64,000 bases of DNA. Origin: Nitrospira sp. GTDB lineage: Bacteria > Nitrospirota > Nitrospiria > Nitrospirales > Nitrospiraceae. Every line of letters begins with the position of its first letter. Position 1 is the first letter of the stretch. This document shows positions 1 through 8,188 of the stretch, piece after piece. The notes beneath the pieces were generated by a model. The model was not told the origin of the DNA. It did not search any database and saw nothing but the letters and a program-made list of their open reading frames with translations. A program made the position numbers and the translations under genes. The stretch covers positions 124,001 to 188,000 of the forward strand of contig JALDRG010000005.1 in assembly GCA_031315995.1 (NCBI GenBank), in the 5' to 3' direction.

Positions 1-813
1 GTCGGCCGCCTGCAAGCGTACGACCCGGCGAGCGTCCTCGAGTGATCGAACGGATTCATCAGCCGCCACGGGAATACCTGTCAGGTGTCGAATAGCTTGC
101 AGGCCTTCGAGATCCTCCCGAAGGACCGGTTGTTCGAGCAGGACCAGACGCCCTCCGAATTGTTTCACCCCGCTGACAAAGTGAATGCAGTCTTCTCGGG
201 AGAAGCCCTGATTCCCGTCGCCGATAAAGCCGATATCGGGGAGTGCATCGTGTACGGCGTGTAACCGGAGAATGTCCTGTTCGACATCCGTTCCAATCTT
301 CATCTTGAAGAGGCGGAATCCTTTGGCATACCAACTGCGTGAGAGTTCCAGCGTTTTTCCGAGACTGCAGATCGGGATGGTGATGTCGGTTTCCCGTGCT
401 CGGACGTCGGCCGATCCCCAGAGTCGCCAGAATGGGATAGCTTGCGATCGACAATAGGCATCGAGCACCGCCGTTTCCAATCCGCAACGGGCGGCGGGAT
501 GGAATGGGGCCTGTTCGGTGAGCCGATCTGCCAGGACCGCATAGTCCGCGACGGATTGCCCCACCAAGGTTCGGGCCAGCTCTGTAGCGGCCGCGAGGCA
601 GGATATCCGATCCTCATCCCCGACTTCAGGGAACGGGGCGGCCTCCCCGATGCCCTGAGTTCCATCCCCCAAGGTCACTCGCATGAAGAGGTTCTGTGCC
701 GTTTCCCGTGACCCGGTGGCGACGACGAACGGATCAGTAATCGGGATATCGACCGGCCAGATCTCGAGGCGCTGGATAACGTCGGCCGTGAGCGGGGATG
801 ACGTGGTGCTCAT
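1..813 (-). CDS. Enolase-superfamily enzyme, dipeptide epimerase-like (C-terminus off the window)
   Basis: The frame stays open from the ATG at 813 to the window edge (271 codons), so the C-terminal part is missing. An N-terminal capping domain (about residues 10-135) is followed by the barrel. It shows the KxK motif (FKMKIG, K170/K172) and the three expected metal ligands D199 (GDGNQGF), E227 (LLEQPV) and D252 (ADES). This is the muconate-lactonizing/dipeptide-epimerase branch, which abstracts a proton alpha to a carboxylate. L-Ala-D/L-Glu epimerase is the likeliest role, but o-succinylbenzoate synthase or another epimerase cannot be excluded without the C-terminus. The start overlaps the stop of the upstream molybdoenzyme gene as ATGA, so the two are probably co-translated. 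Confidence 0.88.
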   Translation of the reverse strand, partial: MSTTSSPLTADVIQRLEIWPVDIPITDPFVVATGSRETAQNLFMRVTLGDGTQGIGEAAPFPEVGDEDRISCLAAATELARTLVGQSVADYAVLADRLTEQAPFHPAARCGLETAVLDAYCRSQAIPFWRLWGSADVRARETDITIPICSLGKTLELSRSWYAKGFRLFKMKIGTDVEQDILRLHAVHDALPDIGFIGDGNQGFSREDCIHFVSGVKQFGGRLVLLEQPVLREDLEGLQAIRHLTGIPVAADESVRSLEDARRVVRLQAAD

Positions 814-1454
814 CCGTACCGGTCGTTTTGCCAGGGAAAGGCGCTGTTGGAATAGCCCCGCACTTCCCAGAAACCCTTCTCGTCGCGCTCGGAGAAGGTG
901 ATTGCCTTGATCCATTTGGCGCCTTTCCAGGCGTAACGTTTCGGGATAATCATGCGCACCGGGCCGCCGTGCTCCTTCGTGAGCGGTCGCCCGTTCCATT
1001 TGTAGGTGAGGAGCACGTCGTCGGCCTGACAGGCGTCCAGCGGTAAATTGGTGGTGTAATCGTCGTAGGATTTAAACAAGACGAATCGAGCGGACGAAAG
1101 CGGTTGAACGACGGTCATCAGTTGTTTGAAACTGACCCCTTCCCATTCATTGTCAAAGCGACTCCAGGACGTCACGCAATGAAAGTCCGACACGTCTTTG
1201 AATTGCGGTTGCGCAAGGAAGTCTGCCCAGGTCCAGGTGACGGGGGTCGTCACCGCACCTCCGATGGTGAGCGTCCATTCCGAGAGCGGGATATCAGGCT
1301 TTTGACCCAGGTCAAGTACCGGCCAGGTTTCTACGAGATGTTGGCCGGGAGGGAGTCGCTCGTCTCCCTCGTAGAAGACCTCGCGTTCTTCTCCGCCGCG
1401 TCTGGCCTTGGCCCAATGTTCCTTCGTTTTGATTAAGCGGTCATTTTGATCCAT
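810..1454 (-). CDS. Sulfite oxidase-like molybdopterin oxidoreductase
   Basis: A 214-residue cytoplasmic protein made almost entirely of the oxidoreductase molybdopterin-binding domain. The likely molybdenum ligand is C93 in FHCVTSWSRFDN, and the family signature for pterin contacts follows (GPVRMIIPKRYAWKGAKW). There is no signal peptide and no C-terminal dimerisation domain, as in the short bacterial sulfite-oxidase-like proteins. The ATG at 1454 was chosen because GGGAGG lies 6 nt upstream; the frame continues upstream without a stop, but that extension looks non-coding. The stop overlaps the start of the downstream epimerase-like gene (ATGA). The substrate is unknown. Confidence 0.9.
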   Translation of the reverse strand: MDQNDRLIKTKEHWAKARRGGEEREVFYEGDERLPPGQHLVETWPVLDLGQKPDIPLSEWTLTIGGAVTTPVTWTWADFLAQPQFKDVSDFHCVTSWSRFDNEWEGVSFKQLMTVVQPLSSARFVLFKSYDDYTTNLPLDACQADDVLLTYKWNGRPLTKEHGGPVRMIIPKRYAWKGAKWIKAITFSERDEKGFWEVRGYSNSAFPWQNDRYG

Positions 1455-1707
1455 GCCCAGCCTCCCTAAGGATAGAGTAGGACAAGAGGCTAGGATCTTA
1501 CAAGACTGGCGTCGTCGACCGATTGGTGCCGGTGATCGTGGTCCTTGTCGCCTCAGGGCGGGGAGATCAAGCATCCTGAGGATGTTGGCCCTGTCGGAAT
1601 GGCGGTGAGGAGACTGAAGACACGAGGAGGGGTATTTCGAGGGGTCGAACGACGAGGGTAAGCCAAGCCACGGCACAACCCATGGCCATTGCTCGGCTCG
1701 GCGAGGA

Positions 1708-1857
1708 TCAGACGTGAAGTCTGGTCTCTCGTTCACACCAACGCTGCGGGCGCATCAAAGTGCCCAAGGCAGCGATAGCGCAAATCGTCGCCAAGAGAAG
1801 AAAGCTAGCGATGAGGAAAAATCCACCTTTCATATCGTGTACCGAGAGCGGTCCCAT
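1708..1857 (-). CDS. Small single-pass membrane protein, 49 aa
   Basis: A short frame preceded by a strong Shine-Dalgarno (AGGAGGG about 7 nt before ATG). The product has one hydrophobic helix (about residues 12-34, FFLIASFLLLATICAIAAL) between a short N-terminus and a basic tail (RPQRW...). No family is recognised. It lies 36 bp downstream of the zinc-ribbon gene on the same strand and upstream of the molybdoenzyme gene. The ribosome-binding site and helix are the main evidence. Confidence 0.5.
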   Translation of the reverse strand: MGPLSVHDMKGGFFLIASFLLLATICAIAALGTLMRPQRWCERETRLHV

Positions 1858-1893
1858 GACGTCACCCTCCTAATATGGTCTAATTGTACCACT

Positions 1894-2100
1894 TCACGCC
1901 GCATGCCAGCCGCACCCACAACGCCATGATTCTTCAGGTGATTTTTTTCTCAAGCGAGAAGAGCAGTGAGGGCAGGGGCGCATCCACACATGTGAAGTGA
2001 TCTCGTAGATGGGGTGAGAGTTCTGAGACTGTTGTGGGACCGAGTGTGTTGTCGGCATGGCCTCGTCCAAGAGTTCAATCAGCGCACTCACCTGAGACAT
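1894..2100 (-). CDS. Small zinc-ribbon-like protein
   Basis: A 68-residue frame whose C-terminus carries CPHC (C43, C46) and CGCGWH (C61, C63, H66), a spacing compatible with a zinc ribbon. The start is unsure: the ATG at 2100 has GGAGG only 2 nt upstream, so a GTG further upstream may be used. The N-terminal half has no recognisable fold. It may be a nucleic-acid or protein-binding zinc module; nothing narrower can be said. Confidence 0.45.
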   Translation of the reverse strand: MSQVSALIELLDEAMPTTHSVPQQSQNSHPIYEITSHVWMRPCPHCSSRLRKKSPEESWRCGCGWHAA

Positions 2101-2428
2101 TACCTCCACTGCTACCCAACCTTCAAGAGTTCTTTCGGAGGGACAAGGCGCATACTTGAGGGCCACCGCCAGTCGGTGAGCAAGCGAAGGCATCAAGGCT
2201 CTGCCGGAATGGCATGCAATCGAGGACGCTGAGCGATCGATACCCTCGCTTCATTGCCCCTGGAGTGCCGCGGTTGGTTCGGCGATCCCATTCCTCTCGC
2301 CACTTGTCGGTCTGTCAATGTGATGACAATCCGGCAAGTCCGGCTGTAAGGTTGGCGACGTTCCTACGACAATGAGAGGTGCGTTGTCTGTTCGGGTGAG
2401 CGAGCAATTGACACCTGAGTAAGGAGAC

Positions 2429-3169
2429 ATGATGATATCGCCCCAAGGTGCTATGACCACTTCTGTTGACACGTCCCCATCGGCGAAGCACGCCGGCCTC
2501 GGCAAATTGGTGCTTGGGCTTCTCGTCGGGCTGAGCATCGCGGCCTTTTTCTATTTTGACCTCGGGCATTACCTCTCTCTGGATGGGCTCAAGTCAAATC
2601 GGGATGATCTGCTCGCGTTCACGGAAGCCAACTACTCGACATCGGTGGCCATCTTTGTGGTTGCCTACTGTGTGGTGGTCGGGCTTTCGCTGCCGGGCGG
2701 GGCGATTATGACTTTGGCCGGAGGATTTCTGTTCGGTAGTGTTTTGGGAACCCTTTACGTGAATGTCGGAGCCACGGCGGGTGCGACGCTAGCGTTTCTG
2801 GTCGCCCGATATCTGCTCAGGGAATGGGTCGAGCAGAAATTCGGCGACCGGCTGGGTTCCATTCAGCAGGGCTTTGCAAAGAATGCGTTCAGTTATCTCT
2901 TGACCCTGCGACTGATTCCGCTGTTTCCGTTTTTTCTGGTCAATATGGTATCCGGACTGACCAGGGTCAACGTCGGGACCTACATGGTGGCGACGTCACT
3001 GGGTATCATTCCCGGCAGTTTCGTATTCGCGTATGCCGGACGCCAACTTGGCACGATCAATTCGCTGACGGAAATCGCTTCGCCCAACGTGTTGCTGGCG
3101 TTTACGTTACTTGGCCTGTTGGTGCTGGTGCCCATGCTCTATAAGAAGTTTGCCGGCAAGTCGGCTTGA
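2429..3169 (+). CDS. TVP38/TMEM64 (VTT/DedA-like) membrane protein
   Basis: A 246-residue integral membrane protein with about five to six hydrophobic segments. The core carries the VTT-family signature LPGGAIMTLAGG followed by FGSVLGTLYVNVGAT and the R-x-IPxFPFF type re-entrant motif (RLIPLFPFFLVN). AAGGAG precedes two tandem ATGs (2429 and 2432); the second has the better spacing. DedA/VTT proteins act in lipid scrambling or proton-linked transport, but the role of this branch is unsettled. It sits directly upstream of an FAD disulfide-oxidoreductase-type gene, a pairing also seen as a fusion protein in other bacteria, which suggests joint function at the membrane. Confidence 0.88.
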   Translation: MMISPQGAMTTSVDTSPSAKHAGLGKLVLGLLVGLSIAAFFYFDLGHYLSLDGLKSNRDDLLAFTEANYSTSVAIFVVAYCVVVGLSLPGGAIMTLAGGFLFGSVLGTLYVNVGATAGATLAFLVARYLLREWVEQKFGDRLGSIQQGFAKNAFSYLLTLRLIPLFPFFLVNMVSGLTRVNVGTYMVATSLGIIPGSFVFAYAGRQLGTINSLTEIASPNVLLAFTLLGLLVLVPMLYKKFAGKSA

Positions 3170-3224
3170 ACAGCACGAGGATCCCCACCGATATTCACCC
3201 CGGGCGGAGCGAAAGGCAGCGCGC

Positions 3225-4811
3225 ATGTCCACTATCCAGAGAGAGCAGTCGGCTCCGTTGAGTCTTCCAACCCAGAGCTTGGTCCTGCCGGACGATGAAT
3301 ACAACCGGACGTTGGTTGAAAACGTGCATCCGTCCGATTGGGTGAATCCCGAGCCCGGTGGTCGTTACAACATGGTGGTGATCGGCGCCGGCACCGCAGG
3401 GTTGGTTACGGCAGTGATCGCGGCGGGATTGGGTGCAAAGGTTGCTCTGATCGAACGCCACCTGATGGGCGGAGATTGCCTGAATGTCGGATGTGTGCCC
3501 TCCAAGGGGCTCATTCGTGCGGCTAACGCCTGGGCGCAGTTGCGTGATGCCTCGGTCTTCGGTGTGCGCATCCCATCGGGGGTGAGGCATGATTTCGGCG
3601 AGGTCATGGCCAGGATGAGACGATTACGGGCGAGAATCAGCCGCACGGATTCCGCGCACCGCTACAAGTCGTTGGGTGTCGATGTCTACATCGGTCAGGC
3701 TCGGTTTACCGGCCAGGATAGGGTCGCGGTGGAAGGCCCTGGGGGAAATCGGACGTTGACCTTCGTGAAAGCAGCAATCTGTACCGGGGCGAAAGCCTCT
3801 GCGCCGGCTATTCCAGGGTTGACGGAGGCAGGGTATCTCACGAATGAAACAGTATTCTCGCTGACGGAGCTGCCGGCGCGCATCGGTGTGATCGGCGCCG
3901 GGCCGATCGGTTGCGAACTGGCTCAGGCCTTTGCCCGCTTCGGCAGCCATGTGTCGCTCCTCGAGACGATGCACGGCATCATGCCCAATGAAGATCGAGA
4001 CGCAGCGGCGCTCGTGCATCAGTCGATGGCACGAGACGGTGTCACGGTGCTCTGTTGCGGGAAGGATGTGAAAGTCGAACAATCGGCCGCCGGCAAGCGG
4101 CTTGTTCTCGATTCTCACGACCGGCACTACGACGTCACGGTGGACGAAATTCTCGTCGGCGTGGGGCGCACGCCGAATGTCGATGGCCTAGGGTTGGAGA
4201 CGATCGGGGTCGAGTACGACAAATCCGGCGTGAAAGTGAACGACCGTCTTCAGACGACGAACCCGCGTATCTATGCCGCCGGCGATATCTGCTCCCGGTA
4301 CAAATTTACCCATGCCGCTGATGCGATGGCCCAAATCGTCATTCAAAATGCGTTGTTTCCGCATCCCTTCGGGCTAGGGTATGCCGGCATGGATTCGCTG
4401 ATCATGCCCTGGTGCACGTTTACCGAGCCGGAGATCGCTCATGTGGGCCTCTATGAAGCGGATGCCAAGCAAAAGGGGCTGGAAGTCGAAACCTATACCT
4501 ATAAACTCGATGAAGTGGATCGAGCCATCCTTGATGGGGAGGAGGCCGGGTTTGCTCGCATCCATATCCAAAAAGGGAGCGACAAGATTCTCGGCGCGAC
4601 GATCGTGGCACCCCATGCCGGCGATATGATCAACGAGTTTTCCGTGGCGATGAAGGCCGGTGTCGGTGCGAAAACGATCGCCGCCACGATCCATCCCTAT
4701 CCTACCCAGGCGGAAGTCAACAAGAAGGTCGTCAACCTCTGGCGCAAGGCGCATTTTACCGCGCGGACCAAATTGGTGTTGACCAAGCTCTTCGCTTGGA
4801 TGAGACGATGA
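3225..4811 (+). CDS. FAD-dependent pyridine nucleotide-disulfide oxidoreductase (MerA-like fold, not MerA)
   Basis: A 528-residue flavoprotein: FAD-binding GAGTAG at 54-59, redox pair in GGDCLNVGCVPSKG (C85, C90), a second GxGxxG for NAD(P) (IGVIGAGPIG), the AAGDI motif, and a dimerisation domain ending in HPYPTQAE. An extra N-terminal segment of about 45 residues precedes the FAD domain. It lacks the N-terminal metal-binding domain and the C-terminal vicinal cysteines of mercuric reductase, so mercury reduction is unlikely. It lies 55 bp after the TVP38 gene and overlaps the DUF3047 gene by ATGA. The ATG at 3225 removes an implausible Cys-rich N-terminal extension. The electron acceptor is unknown. 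Confidence 0.88.
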   Translation: MSTIQREQSAPLSLPTQSLVLPDDEYNRTLVENVHPSDWVNPEPGGRYNMVVIGAGTAGLVTAVIAAGLGAKVALIERHLMGGDCLNVGCVPSKGLIRAANAWAQLRDASVFGVRIPSGVRHDFGEVMARMRRLRARISRTDSAHRYKSLGVDVYIGQARFTGQDRVAVEGPGGNRTLTFVKAAICTGAKASAPAIPGLTEAGYLTNETVFSLTELPARIGVIGAGPIGCELAQAFARFGSHVSLLETMHGIMPNEDRDAAALVHQSMARDGVTVLCCGKDVKVEQSAAGKRLVLDSHDRHYDVTVDEILVGVGRTPNVDGLGLETIGVEYDKSGVKVNDRLQTTNPRIYAAGDICSRYKFTHAADAMAQIVIQNALFPHPFGLGYAGMDSLIMPWCTFTEPEIAHVGLYEADAKQKGLEVETYTYKLDEVDRAILDGEEAGFARIHIQKGSDKILGATIVAPHAGDMINEFSVAMKAGVGAKTIAATIHPYPTQAEVNKKVVNLWRKAHFTARTKLVLTKLFAWMRR

Positions 4812-5557
4812 GGCGACAGATGGTGCGCATCGGGCTTGCCCTGTTTACCTGGTTGCTGGCGACGGTGATCGTCGGATACTCGCAAGGTCCTCCGCCGCTG
4901 GAGGTCGGAAAGTTTTCGGCCGCGATCGAAGGAAACACGTTGCCGGACGGCTGGAAACCACTCACCTTCAAGAAGGTGGAACGGCAAACGACCTACGAAG
5001 TGGTGAAAGATGGGCCGATCTCCGTGGTGAAGGCCGTGAGTGAGGCCTCTGCTTCAGGATTGACCAAAGCTGTAACGATCGACCCACATGAATACCCGAT
5101 CGTGCGCTGGCGGTGGAAGGTGGAGAACCTGTTGCGAAAGGGTGATGTGAACCGCAAGGACGGTGATGACTACCCGGCGCGGCTCTATATTACGTTTGCC
5201 TATGAATCGGACAAGGTGAGTTTTGGACGGAAACTGAAGTACCACGCCGGTCGGGCGCTGTTCGGCGATATTCCGATCGGAGCGCTCAATTATATCTGGG
5301 ACGGCAAGAGTCCGGTCGGCACGATCGTGGATAACGCCTTCACGGACTTTGCCAAGATGATCGTGGTGCAGAGCGGCGCTCAACGGATCGGTTCCTGGGT
5401 CGAGGAGGAGCGCAATGTTTATGAGGACTATAAACTGGCTTTCGGCGAGGAGCCGCCGGCGATCAACGGTGTCGCGATTATGAGCGATACGGATAACACC
5501 CAGGAACGCGCCGTGGCCTATTACGGCGATATTGTGTTCATCAAGGCCATGAAGTGA
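4808..5557 (+). CDS. DUF3047 secreted protein
   Basis: A 249-residue protein with an N-terminal signal peptide (basic start, hydrophobic stretch LALFTWLLATVIVGYS) and the DUF3047 fold: VRWRWKVENLL, DDYPARLYITF, ALNYIWDGK and a C-terminal YYGDIVFIKA. The ATG at 4808 overlaps the previous stop (ATGA); an in-frame TTG at 4796 is less likely. The domain probably folds as a beta-sandwich in the periplasm. Its function is unknown. Co-transcription with the TVP38 and FAD oxidoreductase genes suggests a three-part envelope module. Confidence 0.88.
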   Translation: MRRQMVRIGLALFTWLLATVIVGYSQGPPPLEVGKFSAAIEGNTLPDGWKPLTFKKVERQTTYEVVKDGPISVVKAVSEASASGLTKAVTIDPHEYPIVRWRWKVENLLRKGDVNRKDGDDYPARLYITFAYESDKVSFGRKLKYHAGRALFGDIPIGALNYIWDGKSPVGTIVDNAFTDFAKMIVVQSGAQRIGSWVEEERNVYEDYKLAFGEEPPAINGVAIMSDTDNTQERAVAYYGDIVFIKAMK

Positions 5558-5582
5558 GGGGGAGAGAAAGAACTCAACCCGA

Positions 5583-5615
5583 GGAGCGGCCGACCAGTGC
5601 AGGGTCGGCCGCTCC
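5583..5615. terminator. Hairpin between convergent genes
   Basis: A perfect 13-bp inverted repeat (GGAGCGGCCGACC and its complement) with a 7-nt loop lies between the convergent DUF3047 gene and the small periplasmic protein gene. There is no U-tract on either strand, so it is probably a bidirectional hairpin barrier rather than a classical intrinsic terminator. Confidence 0.65.
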
Positions 5616-5655
5616 AGGACAGGGCGGGCTGATGTGGGTTTGCAGCGTCAGTGGG

Positions 5656-6069
5656 TTATTGAATTGAATTGGCAAAGCCACCGTGCGTAATTTCAGCCCG
5701 AATGGTGTCGCCCACTTTCTTGTTCCCTCGGAGGTGTTTGGTTCCCTGTCCGACATGCATCTTCACTTGTCTCCCATCGAAGTCTTCGACCGTGTAGGTC
5801 TCTCCGTGGATTTCTTTGACGGTGCCGCCGACTGTCTTCCAGGCTGCGCCGGGTTTGGAGTCATGCTGGCCTGGCTTCGGGGCAGGCGCCGGTTCAGGAA
5901 CCGATCCCAAGAGGGAAGAGGCTGCGGCTGCTGAGGTGGTGGTCGCATGCTTCGAGTGCTTCCCGGCCTTCTCTTTCTCCTTCGCCGATGCCGGAGCCAC
6001 GATGAAGGCGACGGCCGCGAGGGTCGCCACTGCGATGGTAAGTAATGAGGGCGTGAGCTTGGTATTCAT
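5656..6069 (-). CDS. Small secreted protein, basic/alanine-rich linker plus beta domain
   Basis: A 137-residue protein with a clear signal peptide ending APASA, a lysine/histidine-rich segment (KEKEKAGKHSKH), an Ala/Pro linker and a C-terminal domain of about 60 residues (GGTVKEIHGETYTVEDFDGR ...). That tail resembles small OB-like periplasmic domains (DUF5666-type), but I cannot assign a family. The ATG at 6069 has an excellent AAGGAGGA site; the longer frame starting at 6114 does not. No neighbour suggests a role. Confidence 0.75.
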   Translation of the reverse strand: MNTKLTPSLLTIAVATLAAVAFIVAPASAKEKEKAGKHSKHATTTSAAAASSLLGSVPEPAPAPKPGQHDSKPGAAWKTVGGTVKEIHGETYTVEDFDGRQVKMHVGQGTKHLRGNKKVGDTIRAEITHGGFANSIQ

Positions 6070-6264
6070 AACGATCCTCCTTCCGATGAGTCCGGCTGCA
6101 GTTTGGAGAGTCATTCAGCAAGCCGTATGCCTGGAAAATAGGCGCTCAATGTGTCGAATGGATTGGATTCCTGCCGATTGTGGTGTGTTGTGCTGAAACG
6201 AGAACGCCGGGGTCTGAGGAAAATGGCAACACCTGTTCAAATATGGTCACCGGGGCCTTGAATC

Positions 6265-6700
6265 ATGGTGAAACTGGCACGCCCCCTCGCATTGATCTCC
6301 GACCGGGTAGAGTCATTGATCGATCTTTGGCGAGGACGGTCGGTCTTAGCTACTGTTCAGGTGGTGCTTCCTTGGCACTCCGCCTGTGGGTGCTGTGACC
6401 TTCCCTTGACCAGAGCCGACACAATTGTTGGAGGAAGGCCTGATTCCGCCCTGGTAGTTCGGCCTTCGTCAAAGACAGCGCCCTGTGGTTGCGTGGTGAG
6501 CGAATCCAGCCTTGCGACGCTGAGCGGTCTAGTATTGTCATTGATGCGTCCGGCCAAGTATCCCTCTGCTTGGCGATGTCGCCTGTGGGAAACCTTCGCG
6601 AGTTGCCCTATCCGGAAATCCTCAGCTGCTTCAACCGGGATCAGATTCAAGCTTGCTCCGATTGCTCTTCCCGCAACCGTCTCGATAGGGTGTGGTCGGA
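6265..6700 (+). pseudogene. Decayed radical SAM/SPASM protein (remnant)
   Basis: Two pieces lie in different frames. Codons 6489-6675 read like a SPASM C-terminus: PCDAERSSIVIDASGQV, then LCL, VGNL, YPEI and CSDC, matching the usual spacing of auxiliary-cluster cysteines. Upstream, from 6265 in another frame, DRVESLIDLWRGRSVL is followed by CGCCDLPLTRADT, which resembles the start of a radical SAM core. The middle of the gene (over 200 codons) is missing and the frames disagree, so this is a deleted and shifted relic. The C-terminal piece is open into the DUF547 gene, but the DUF547 start has its own ribosome site. The identification rests on motif reading only. Confidence 0.45.
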
Positions 6701-6767
6701 ACGATCATACGGCATCCCATCACGGCATGGCGGACACCCGTGCGACTTTCATAGGAGGCCGATCGCG

Positions 6768-7535
6768 ATGTGGTATCTGTTGGTCAGCCTGTTGATGATG
6801 GCGCAGGCGGGGTGTTCGTCGGTGCCGACTACCTTCATGCCGTCGAACCCGGTCCCTCCGGAGCAATTTTCCCATCGGTTGTGGGAAGAGGTGCTGAACG
6901 CACATGTCCATGATGGTGTGGTGGACTATCCCGCTATCCACCGCCAAAAGCGGCTCCCCTTCTATTTGGAGTTGTTGGATAGGGTGGATCCAAACGGTTT
7001 ATCGAGAGGAGATCGTCTCGCGTTCTGGATCAACGCATACAATGCCTTTGCCGTCAAAGGCATTCTGGACCGTTACTCCCCGGCGACCTTGTTTGGGCGA
7101 TACCGGTATTTCATCGCGCGAAAGTATCCTGTCGGTGGACGGAGCCTGAATCTCTATGATTTGGAACGGGAGACTCTTATCGCCCAGTTTCACGAACCGC
7201 GCATGCATTTCGCCATTGTTTGTGCGTCGGCATCCTGTCCGAAGCTTCAGCCGTGGGCCTATGAAGGGCAGGCGCTCGATCAACAGCTGGACCGGGCCAC
7301 CAGCGAGTTCGTGAATGATCCGTCGCGCAATCGTTTTGACCGATCGAGGAAAGTGGCCTCACTCTCGATGATCTTCAAATGGTTCGCCGAAGATTTTGAG
7401 GCCCGCTCCGGGTCAGTCCTGCGATTCATTGCGGACCATGTGCAGGACCCATCGCTCAAGCAGGAGCTGTTAGCCGGCGACTACACCGTGCAATTTCTCG
7501 ACTACGATTGGCATCTGAACGGACCGTCCCCTTAA
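6768..7535 (+). CDS. DUF547 lipoprotein
   Basis: A 255-residue protein with a lipoprotein signal (AQAGC, C16), so probably membrane-anchored. The DUF547 domain shows FWINAYNAFAVKGIL, the conserved CASASCPKL and the late FKWFAEDF. The ATG at 6768 has AGGAGG 9 nt upstream; the frame is open further upstream only because it runs into the radical-SAM relic. The biochemical role is unknown; the Cys-containing motif suggests a thiol-peptidase-like fold. It is followed at 17 bp by a ferritin-like gene and then a glycosyltransferase, and DUF547 genes are often found in such neighbourhoods. Confidence 0.85.
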   Translation: MWYLLVSLLMMAQAGCSSVPTTFMPSNPVPPEQFSHRLWEEVLNAHVHDGVVDYPAIHRQKRLPFYLELLDRVDPNGLSRGDRLAFWINAYNAFAVKGILDRYSPATLFGRYRYFIARKYPVGGRSLNLYDLERETLIAQFHEPRMHFAIVCASASCPKLQPWAYEGQALDQQLDRATSEFVNDPSRNRFDRSRKVASLSMIFKWFAEDFEARSGSVLRFIADHVQDPSLKQELLAGDYTVQFLDYDWHLNGPSP

Positions 7536-7552
7536 CACGACAGGAGTGACGC

Positions 7553-8188
7553 ATGGTGGTATTGCCCGGTGAGCGCGTGCCCATTGCCCGGTTGTTAGCG
7601 TTTCTCGAGTATGGCGAACGAATGGCCAACAGTTGTGCCCAGAGTCAGGCGGCGCTGGCCCCCGACTCGAAGACGCGGCGTTTTCTCATGACGCAGGCAC
7701 GGCAGGAGGCGATGCATGCCATGGTCTTCCGCGGCGCGATCGGCTGGCTCGCTCCCCGCCATCTTGGTGCTGCTCCGTTCTTGCCCGCTCTTGAGGAATA
7801 TCGCCGACTGCTCACGGACGCGCTTGAACGCGGCGATTGGCTGGAGAGTATTCTGGCCGAGCAGGTGATTCTCGAAGGATTGGGAGAGGCGATTCTGACT
7901 CGTATCGAGGGCGGCCTGGAAAAGCGGCAGGTCCCGTTTCGACGGTTACGCCGGATACTCCTGCACCAGGAAGAAGCTCATCATGACTTCGGGCGGCGTG
8001 TGTTGGAGCGAGCCATGGAGGATGGGCACCGGGATGTAGAGGTTCTTCGTCTGCGCACCCAGGATTACTTGGCATTGATCGACTCGATGGTGTTGACGCT
8101 CGGCGATCTCTTCGAGACGATCGAGGAGGATGCCTCAGCCTGGGCGGCGGATGTACGCACCTTCTTGCCCGTTTGGTTGACAGCATGA
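7553..8188 (+). CDS. Ferritin-like (four-helix bundle, probable di-iron) protein
   Basis: A 211-residue all-helical protein with candidate di-iron ligands in two repeats: RQEAMHAM (E52, H55) with E20/E22, and E103 (LAEQVILEGLGE) with HQEEAHHDFG (E140/E141, H143/H144). This is a ferritin-like or oxidase-like arrangement; the reaction is not known. AGGAG precedes the ATG. It lies between the DUF547 gene (17 bp) and a glycosyltransferase (ATGA overlap), so all three are probably one operon. Confidence 0.75.
   Translation: MVVLPGERVPIARLLAFLEYGERMANSCAQSQAALAPDSKTRRFLMTQARQEAMHAMVFRGAIGWLAPRHLGAAPFLPALEEYRRLLTDALERGDWLESILAEQVILEGLGEAILTRIEGGLEKRQVPFRRLRRILLHQEEAHHDFGRRVLERAMEDGHRDVEVLRLRTQDYLALIDSMVLTLGDLFETIEEDASAWAADVRTFLPVWLTA

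Noticed and set aside
810..1736. Longer N-terminus for the molybdoenzyme
   Set aside because: The extension upstream of 1454 reads as low-quality Arg/Pro-rich sequence, and a good ribosome site precedes 1454.
3225..4811. Mercuric reductase (MerA)
   Set aside because: The C-terminal vicinal cysteines and the metal-binding domain are missing, and no mer genes are nearby.
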